From JBHENW01 sp046261875 (GTDB lineage: Bacteria; Acidobacteriota; Thermoanaerobaculia; UBA5066; Gp7-AA6), in contig JBHENW010000127.1 in assembly GCA_046261875.1 (NCBI GenBank), positions 1-11,207 on the forward strand: a stretch of DNA of 11,207 nt. Reading direction: 5' to 3'. The stretch's first letter is position 1. Every line of letters begins with the position of its first letter. Both the position numbers and the translations under genes were made by a program. This document shows positions 6,304-11,207 of this stretch, piece after piece. A model generated the notes under the pieces. It saw only the letters and a list, made by a program, of their open reading frames with translations, had not been told where the DNA came from and made no database searches.

Positions 6304-8217
6304 ATGCAGCACCCCGTCGCGCGCCTCGCGGCCCTGTTACTCTGCCTCCATGTCCTCGGGTGCGACGAAAAGCCGCGTGGCGGGAGCGAACCCCTGAGCG
6401 CCGCGACGCCGACGGCCCTCCCTGCGGCCGTGCGGGACGTCCACTCCTACGCCGATCCCGGCTCCGCCCGGGTCCGCCACGTCGATCTCGATCTGGAGGT
6501 CGTCTTTCCCGAACGGATCCTGAAGGGAGCGGCCGCCCTCCGCGTGGAGCGCCCCGCGGGTTCGGACGCGCCGCTCGTGCTCGATACCCGGGACCTCGCG
6601 ATCGAGCGCGTCGAGTCGTCTCAGGACGGGGCGAGCTGGTCGCCGGCCGAGTTTCAGCTCGGGCCGTCGGACAAGGTCCGCGGCGCGCCGCTCACGGTGA
6701 TGCTTCCCGCCGACGCGACGCAGGCCCGGGTCTCCTACCGCACGTCCCCCAGGGCGAGGGCGCTCCAGTGGCTCGAACCGTCCCAGACGGCCGGCCGGAA
6801 ACACCCGTTCCTCTTCACGCAGTCGCAGGCCATCCACGCGCGCAGCTGGATCCCCCTCCAGGACAGCCCGGGGATCCGCGTGACGTACACCGCGCGCATA
6901 CGGACGCCGCCGCAGCTCTCCGCCGTCATGAGCGCGCGCAACGACCCGAAAGCGGCCCGCGGCGGAGAGTACCGCTTCGAAATGCCGCAGGCGATCCCGT
7001 CCTACCTCATCGCGCTCGCCGTCGGAGACCTCGGGTTCGCGCCCATCGGCCGCCGCTCCGGCGTGTACGCGGAGCCTCCGGTGCTGCCTCCCGCGGCCTC
7101 CGAATTCGCCGACACCGAGCGCATGATGGAAGCGACGGAGCGTCTCTTCGGGCCGTACCGGTGGGAGCGCTACGACCTGCTCGTCCTGCCCCCGAGCTTC
7201 CCATTCGGCGGGATGGAAAACCCCCGTCTCACCTTCGCGACGCCGACGATCCTCGCGGGCGACCGGAGCCTCGTGTCGCTCGTGGCGCACGAGCTCGCGC
7301 ACTCCTGGTCGGGCAACCTCGTCACCAACGCAACCTGGCGGGATTTCTGGATCAATGAGGGCGTCACGACGTACATCGAGCGCCGGATCATGGAAGAGCT
7401 GTACGGCCGCGAGCGGGCCGAGATGGAATGGGTGCTGGGGCGCCAGGACCTCGAAAAAGAGATCGCCGGCATTGCGGACGAGCTCGAGATCCTGCACATG
7501 GACCTGAGCGCGCGCGATCCGGACGACGGCTTCACCGACGTCCCGTACGAAAAGGGCGCCCTCTTTCTCCGCCACCTCGAAGAGGTCTTCGGCCGGGAGC
7601 GCTTCGACCCGTTTCTCCGGAACTTCTTCGACGAGTTCGCCTTTCGCAGCATCACGACGGAGGAGTTCGTGGGCTACCTGGAGGAGCGACTTCTCGCCCA
7701 GGCCCGGGATCAGGCGGCACGCATCCCGTTGAAGGAATGGATCGAGTCTCCGGGGATCCCCGCCTCCGCTCCCCGCTTCGCCTCGGCGCGTTTCTCCGCG
7801 GTAGAGGATCAAGGGCGCCGATGGATCGCGGGCGAGCTCTCCGCAAGCGCGATCCCGGCGCAGAAGTGGACGACGCACGAATGGCTCCATTTCCTGCGTG
7901 CGCTCCCCTCGCCCCTGCAGGGCGGGAAGATGGCGGACCTGGATCGGGCGTTCCGGCTGACCGGGGCCGGGAACGCGGAGATCACCAACCAGTGGCTCCT
8001 GATGACGATCGCCGCGGGCTACGAGCCCGGGTTCCAACGGCTCGAGGAGTTCCTGACCTCCATGGGTCGGCGCAAGTTCGTCAAGCCGCTCTTCGAGGCC
8101 CTCGTGAAAACCGAGGAAGGTCGCCGCCGGGCGCTCGCCATCTACCGCAAGACCCGTCCGCTCTATCATCCGATCACGGTGGAGACCGTGGACGAGATCG
8201 TGAAATGGCCGGCGTAG
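6304..8217 (+). CDS. M1 aminopeptidase lipoprotein, leukotriene-A4-hydrolase-like
   Basis: This zinc metallopeptidase would remove N-terminal residues from peptides. Its 637 residues align along their whole length with the leukotriene A4 hydrolase branch of family M1 (about 610 residues). Visible motifs are SQAIHARSWIPLQDSP (substrate cleft), GGMENP (302-307, with E305 for the free amino group) and HELAH (329-333). The third zinc ligand is E352, exactly 19 residues after H333. VPYEKG carries Y415, the expected transition-state tyrosine, and GRRKF near the C-terminus matches the carboxylate-binding Arg/Lys. The human enzyme's Tyr378 is Phe410 here, and Asp375 is kept as Asp407. The N-terminus is a short signal peptide with VLGC, predicting a lipid-anchored Cys20 and export. 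No clear ribosome-binding site precedes the ATG. It is the first gene of a three-gene overlapping unit. It is most likely a nutritional or envelope peptidase; epoxide hydrolase activity should not be assumed. Confidence 0.93.
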   Translation: MQHPVARLAALLLCLHVLGCDEKPRGGSEPLSAATPTALPAAVRDVHSYADPGSARVRHVDLDLEVVFPERILKGAAALRVERPAGSDAPLVLDTRDLAIERVESSQDGASWSPAEFQLGPSDKVRGAPLTVMLPADATQARVSYRTSPRARALQWLEPSQTAGRKHPFLFTQSQAIHARSWIPLQDSPGIRVTYTARIRTPPQLSAVMSARNDPKAARGGEYRFEMPQAIPSYLIALAVGDLGFAPIGRRSGVYAEPPVLPPAASEFADTERMMEATERLFGPYRWERYDLLVLPPSFPFGGMENPRLTFATPTILAGDRSLVSLVAHELAHSWSGNLVTNATWRDFWINEGVTTYIERRIMEELYGRERAEMEWVLGRQDLEKEIAGIADELEILHMDLSARDPDDGFTDVPYEKGALFLRHLEEVFGRERFDPFLRNFFDEFAFRSITTEEFVGYLEERLLAQARDQAARIPLKEWIESPGIPASAPRFASARFSAVEDQGRRWIAGELSASAIPAQKWTTHEWLHFLRALPSPLQGGKMADLDRAFRLTGAGNAEITNQWLLMTIAAGYEPGFQRLEEFLTSMGRRKFVKPLFEALVKTEEGRRRALAIYRKTRPLYHPITVETVDEIVKWPA

Positions 8218-10247
8218 AGCCCGTGCCGCCCGTCCCTCCCGCGCCGTCGCAGATGCCCGGCGTTTGTCCGCTCGACTGTCCCGACGCGTGCAGCCTGGAG
8301 GTGACCGTAGCGGACGGCCGCGTGGTGGCCGTGGGCGGCAGCCACGTCAACCCCGTCACGAACGGGTACATCTGCGCCAAAGTCCGCCGGCTTCCCGAGC
8401 ACGTCCACGGCGCGGCGCGCGTCCGGTACCCGAGGATCCGCGAAGGGGCCAAGGGAGCCGGGACCTTTCGCCGGGCGAGCTGGGACGAGGCGCTGGCGCG
8501 GATCGCGGCGGAGCTCAGGCGGCTGGCGGATGCCGGAGAAGGCGAGGCGATCCTTCCGCTCTCCTACGGCGGATCGAACGGCTATTTCTCGCAGGACACG
8601 TCGGACGCCCGGCTCTTCTCGCGGCTGGGAGCGTCGCGCCTGGCCCGCACGGTCTGCTCCGCGCCCTCCACGGCGGCCGCCATCGGCCTGTACGGAAAGA
8701 TGGAGGGGATCTCGATCCCCGACTACGCGCACTCGCGGCTCATCGTCGTCTGGGGGATGAATCCGGCGGTCTCAGGAATCCACCTGCTGCCTCACATCCT
8801 GGAAGCCCGCAAGCGGGGGGCGCGGCTGGTCGTCGTCGATCCCCGGCGCACGCGGCTCGCCGAGCAGGCCGACCTCCACATCGCTCCGCGCCCGGGCACG
8901 GACCTGCCCCTGGCACTCTCGATGATCCGCTGGTTCTTCGAGACGGGGAACGCCGACGCCGCGTTTCTCGCGGAGCACACGACCGGAGCCGAGGAGCTCG
9001 CCCGGCGGTCGGCGCCCTGGACGTTCGAGCGCGCCGCGGAGCCGGCCGGCGTGGATCCGAAGCTCCTCGAGGCGTTCGCGACGCTCTATGCCTCGACGCA
9101 TCCGGCCTCGATCCGGTGCGGCTGGGGCCTCGAGCGAAACCGCAACGGGGGCTCCGCGACCGCCGCCATCCTCGCCCTCCCGGCCGTGGCCGGGAAGTTC
9201 GGCGTCCGCGGGGGCGGCTATACCCTGAGCAACACCGGGGCATGGGACCTTTCGTCCTGGAGCGCCGCGGCCGAAAAGCCCGCCGGCACGCGGGAGCTCA
9301 ACATGAACCGGCTCGGCCGCGACCTCCTGCAGACGGAGCGGCCGGTCCGCCTGCTGTTCGTGTACAACGCCAACCCGCTCGCGACGCTCCCCAATCAGGA
9401 GAAAGTGCGCGCCGGGCTTCTGCGGGAGGACCTCTTCACGGTCGTCTTCGATCCCGTCATGACGGACACTGCGCTCTACGCCGACGTCGTTTTGCCGGCG
9501 ACGACGTTTCTCGAACGGGACGAGATGTCCCGCGGCTACGGCGCGTATGCGCTCCAGCGGGGGCGGGCCGTCATACCTCCGGTCGGGGAGTCGCGTCCCA
9601 ACCACGAGGTCTTCGCGGAACTGTGCAGGCGGACCGGCGTTGCGAGGCCGGGCGACCCGGAGACGGCCGACGAGATGGCAGAGGCGATCCTCCAGCGCAG
9701 CGCGCTCGGCGAAGAGCTCCGCGCCTCCCTCGAATCCGGAGGCCTCGCCCATCCGGCGGCCGGCCCGAGCCCGATCCAGTTCGTGGACGTGTTCCCGCGC
9801 ACGCAAGACCGCAAGATCCACCTGGTGCCCGAGTCGCTGGACCGCGAAGCCCCCCTCGGGCTGTACGGCTATCGCGAGGACCCGGCGACGGCACGGTTCC
9901 CCCTCGCGCTCATCTCGCCGGCGACGGATCGCACCATCAGCTCGACTCTCGGCGAGCTCGTGCGGGAACGGATTCCCGTCGAAATGCATCCCGCCGACGC
10001 GGCGGTCCGAGGCATCGCGACCGGAGACCTCGTGCGCGTGTACAACGAGTGGGGGGAGACTCGTTGCCCCGCGCTCGTCAATCCGGCTCTCCGGCCCGGT
10101 CTCCTCTACCTCCCCAAGGGGCTGTGGAGCCATAACGCGCTCGACCCGAGGACGGTCAACGCGGTCGTCCCCGACACCTTCACGGACCTGGGAGGGGGCG
10201 CCTGCTTCAACGACACCCGCGTGGAGCTCGAGCGCCTCCCGGCATGA
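8205..10247 (+). CDS. Molybdopterin oxidoreductase with one [4Fe-4S] cluster
   Basis: This 680-residue enzyme belongs to the DMSO-reductase superfamily of bis-MGD molybdenum or tungsten proteins. The N-terminal domain has four cluster cysteines, C21, C25 and C29 in CPLDCPDAC and C57 in GYICAK. The molybdopterin domains follow: a conserved WDEAL segment, TVCSAPSTAA with Cys151 as the likely metal ligand, WGMNP, VVVDPRRTRLAEQAD and RPGTDLPLALSM. The C-terminal dinucleotide-binding domain contains HPADAAVRGIATGDLVRVYNEWGE near residue 600. There is no twin-arginine signal, so it should be cytoplasmic, unlike the exported peptidase before it. It resembles stand-alone oxidoreductases of the YyaE/BisC type, and the substrate is unknown. 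No electron-transfer or membrane-anchor subunit is nearby. The ATG at 8205 overlaps the peptidase stop by 13 bases; an ATG at 8253 would remove a Pro-rich lead of 16 residues and still keep every cysteine. Confidence 0.9.
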   Translation: MAGVEPVPPVPPAPSQMPGVCPLDCPDACSLEVTVADGRVVAVGGSHVNPVTNGYICAKVRRLPEHVHGAARVRYPRIREGAKGAGTFRRASWDEALARIAAELRRLADAGEGEAILPLSYGGSNGYFSQDTSDARLFSRLGASRLARTVCSAPSTAAAIGLYGKMEGISIPDYAHSRLIVVWGMNPAVSGIHLLPHILEARKRGARLVVVDPRRTRLAEQADLHIAPRPGTDLPLALSMIRWFFETGNADAAFLAEHTTGAEELARRSAPWTFERAAEPAGVDPKLLEAFATLYASTHPASIRCGWGLERNRNGGSATAAILALPAVAGKFGVRGGGYTLSNTGAWDLSSWSAAAEKPAGTRELNMNRLGRDLLQTERPVRLLFVYNANPLATLPNQEKVRAGLLREDLFTVVFDPVMTDTALYADVVLPATTFLERDEMSRGYGAYALQRGRAVIPPVGESRPNHEVFAELCRRTGVARPGDPETADEMAEAILQRSALGEELRASLESGGLAHPAAGPSPIQFVDVFPRTQDRKIHLVPESLDREAPLGLYGYREDPATARFPLALISPATDRTISSTLGELVRERIPVEMHPADAAVRGIATGDLVRVYNEWGETRCPALVNPALRPGLLYLPKGLWSHNALDPRTVNAVVPDTFTDLGGGACFNDTRVELERLPA

Positions 10248-11149
10248 GCGGCTGGCCGGCTACGGGGGCCGAAGAGAGGAGCCTGCGGCAGCGCCGGCTC
10301 GCCGCGGCGCTCGGTGTGACACTCGCCGCGCTCGTCCTGGAGGTCGCCGGGGGACTCTACTCCCGGAGCCTCGCGCTGCTGGCCGATGCGACGCATCTCT
10401 TCGCCGACATCGCCGCCCTGATCCTGGCCTACGCGGCCATGAACCTGGCGGGCCGGGCGCCCACCGGCAAGCACACGTTCGGCTTTTCGCGCGCCGAGGT
10501 GCTCGCCGCGTTCGTCAACGCCCAGTTGCTGCTCGTCCTCGCCCTTTACATCTGCTGGGAGGCGATTCAGCGCATGAGCGAGCCCGTCGCGGTCCGCACG
10601 GGGGTGATGCTCGGCGTCGCGGTGGCCGGCCTCTTCGCGAACCTGATCGCGATGCGCCTGCTCGGCCCCGTCCGTGGCAAGAACCTCAACATGCGCGCCG
10701 CCTATCTCGAGGTGGTGATGGACACCGTGGGCTCGCTCGCGGTCGTGGTCGCCGCGATCGCGATTCCGGCGACGGGCTGGGGATGGCTCGACCCGGCGGT
10801 CTCCGGCGTGATCGCCGTCCTGATCCTCCCGCGCGCAGTCTCCCTGCTCAAGCAGTCCGCGCACATCCTGCTCGAAGGCGCTCCGAGCGAGGTCGACCTC
10901 GCGGCGCTACGCCGCCGCATCCTGGAAGTGCCGGGGGTCGAGGAGATGCACGACGTGCATTTCTGGACACTCACTTCGGGAGTCCACTCGGCGAGCCTCC
11001 ACATCCGCGCCGCCGGCGACAGCGCGCGGCTGCAGGTCCTGCAGTCCGTCCAGGCCGTGCTGCGGGAGGAAGCGGGGGTGGACCACGCGACGATCCAGGT
11101 CGAGTGGGGAGCGGAAGCGGCCTGCCAGTCCTACCCCGAGCACGCCTAA
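10244..11149 (+). CDS. Cation diffusion facilitator, CzcD/ZitB type
   Basis: This inner-membrane metal/proton antiporter would export Zn(II) and possibly Co, Cd or Ni. The 301 residues fit a standard six-helix CDF protein with a C-terminal cytoplasmic domain. The second helix has ADATHLFAD, giving H51 and D55. GKHTFGFSRAEVLAAFVNA follows, then the fifth helix AAYLEVVMDTVGS. There the usual HxxxD is ExxxD (E156, D160), as I recall for the Cupriavidus CzcD sequence. The C-terminal domain shows ILLEGAP and HDVHFWTLTSGVHSASLHI. The loop between helices 4 and 5 is short and lacks the histidine-rich stretch of many zinc CDFs. Its ATG shares the ATGA overlap with the oxidoreductase stop, which implies translational coupling. 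It is the last gene of the three-gene unit. Confidence 0.92.
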   Translation: MSGWPATGAEERSLRQRRLAAALGVTLAALVLEVAGGLYSRSLALLADATHLFADIAALILAYAAMNLAGRAPTGKHTFGFSRAEVLAAFVNAQLLLVLALYICWEAIQRMSEPVAVRTGVMLGVAVAGLFANLIAMRLLGPVRGKNLNMRAAYLEVVMDTVGSLAVVVAAIAIPATGWGWLDPAVSGVIAVLILPRAVSLLKQSAHILLEGAPSEVDLAALRRRILEVPGVEEMHDVHFWTLTSGVHSASLHIRAAGDSARLQVLQSVQAVLREEAGVDHATIQVEWGAEAACQSYPEHA

Positions 11150-11174
11150 CCGTCGGCTCCGCTTGCGCGGGACC

Positions 11175-11206
11175 TGCGCCTCCGGCGCACCGGCGAGCGG
11201 CTCGCC
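11175..11206. other. Two adjacent hairpins after the CDF gene
   Basis: TGCGCC/GGCGCA (11175-11180 with 11184-11189) and GGCGAG/CTCGCC (11192-11197 with 11201-11206) are perfect six-pair stems with three-base loops, separated by two bases. They begin 26 bases after the CDF stop. No T-run is visible before the window ends, so a terminator cannot be confirmed. They could also be GC-rich intergenic repeats. Confidence 0.45.
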
Positions 11207-11207
11207 C

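Noticed and set aside
6337..8169. 610-codon minus-strand open frame opposite the peptidase
   Set aside because: The peptidase on the plus strand has every family motif. The antisense translation is Arg/Glu/Gly-rich and low in hydrophobic structure, typical of a GC-driven shadow.
7428..8204. Open frame upstream of and continuous with the molybdopterin oxidoreductase
   Set aside because: It overlaps the C-terminal domain of the peptidase in another frame and encodes Arg/Pro/Gly-rich sequence with no domain. It is open only because of high GC.
1..11207. CRISPR array, transposon or phage module
   Set aside because: There are no regularly spaced repeats, no transposase or integrase, no terminal inverted repeats and no phage structural genes.

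Overview
The window is GC-rich bacterial DNA. The reading frames from about 3.1 kb onward have G or C at nearly every third codon position. The gene content is a leukotriene-A4-hydrolase-like lipoprotein peptidase, a DUF6766 membrane protein, a two-domain chromate transporter and GT-C membrane glycosyltransferase pieces. This fits a GC-rich environmental lineage such as Acidobacteriota, but that placement is inferred from general impression and not from a marker gene.

Layout. Bases 1-246 look like the 3' part of a structured RNA: a three-way junction (144-190) followed by an intrinsic terminator (216-246). I could not assign it to a known family. Bases 250-800 hold no convincing gene. They contain short hairpins, a pair of near-identical 19-base direct repeats (471-489 and 556-574), and an orphan 3' half of a tRNA-Glu(TTC), 609-652, with encoded CCA but no matching 5' half. 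Then comes a polytopic membrane protein of GT-C glycosyltransferase type, split by one in-frame TGA (1050-1052) into a short N-terminal piece (810-1052) and a 661-residue main part (1101-3086). A MscS-type mechanosensitive channel follows (3111-4166).

From 4183 to 6199 (minus strand) lies a two-gene unit, chromate transporter chrA followed by a DUF6766 membrane protein built from two copies of one module. Divergent from it, and sharing a spacer of roughly 60-100 bp, is a tightly packed plus-strand unit: an M1 lipoprotein aminopeptidase (6304-8217), a molybdopterin oxidoreductase with one [4Fe-4S] site (8205-10247), and a CzcD/ZitB-type cation diffusion facilitator (10244-11149). Both junctions in that unit are coding overlaps, so it is very probably one transcript. 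Two short hairpins follow the last gene at the window edge.

How they may work together: the divergent block combines oxyanion transport, divalent metal efflux and a molybdenum redox enzyme, which could suggest a metal or oxyanion role, but no regulator or arsenate/chromate reductase is present. The left third has a looser codon bias and an orphan tRNA half, which may mark the edge of acquired DNA. I did not find a clearly new defence, mobile or CRISPR-like system. The points most worth checking are the interrupted glycosyltransferase, the tRNA half with its flanking repeats, and the unassigned RNA.
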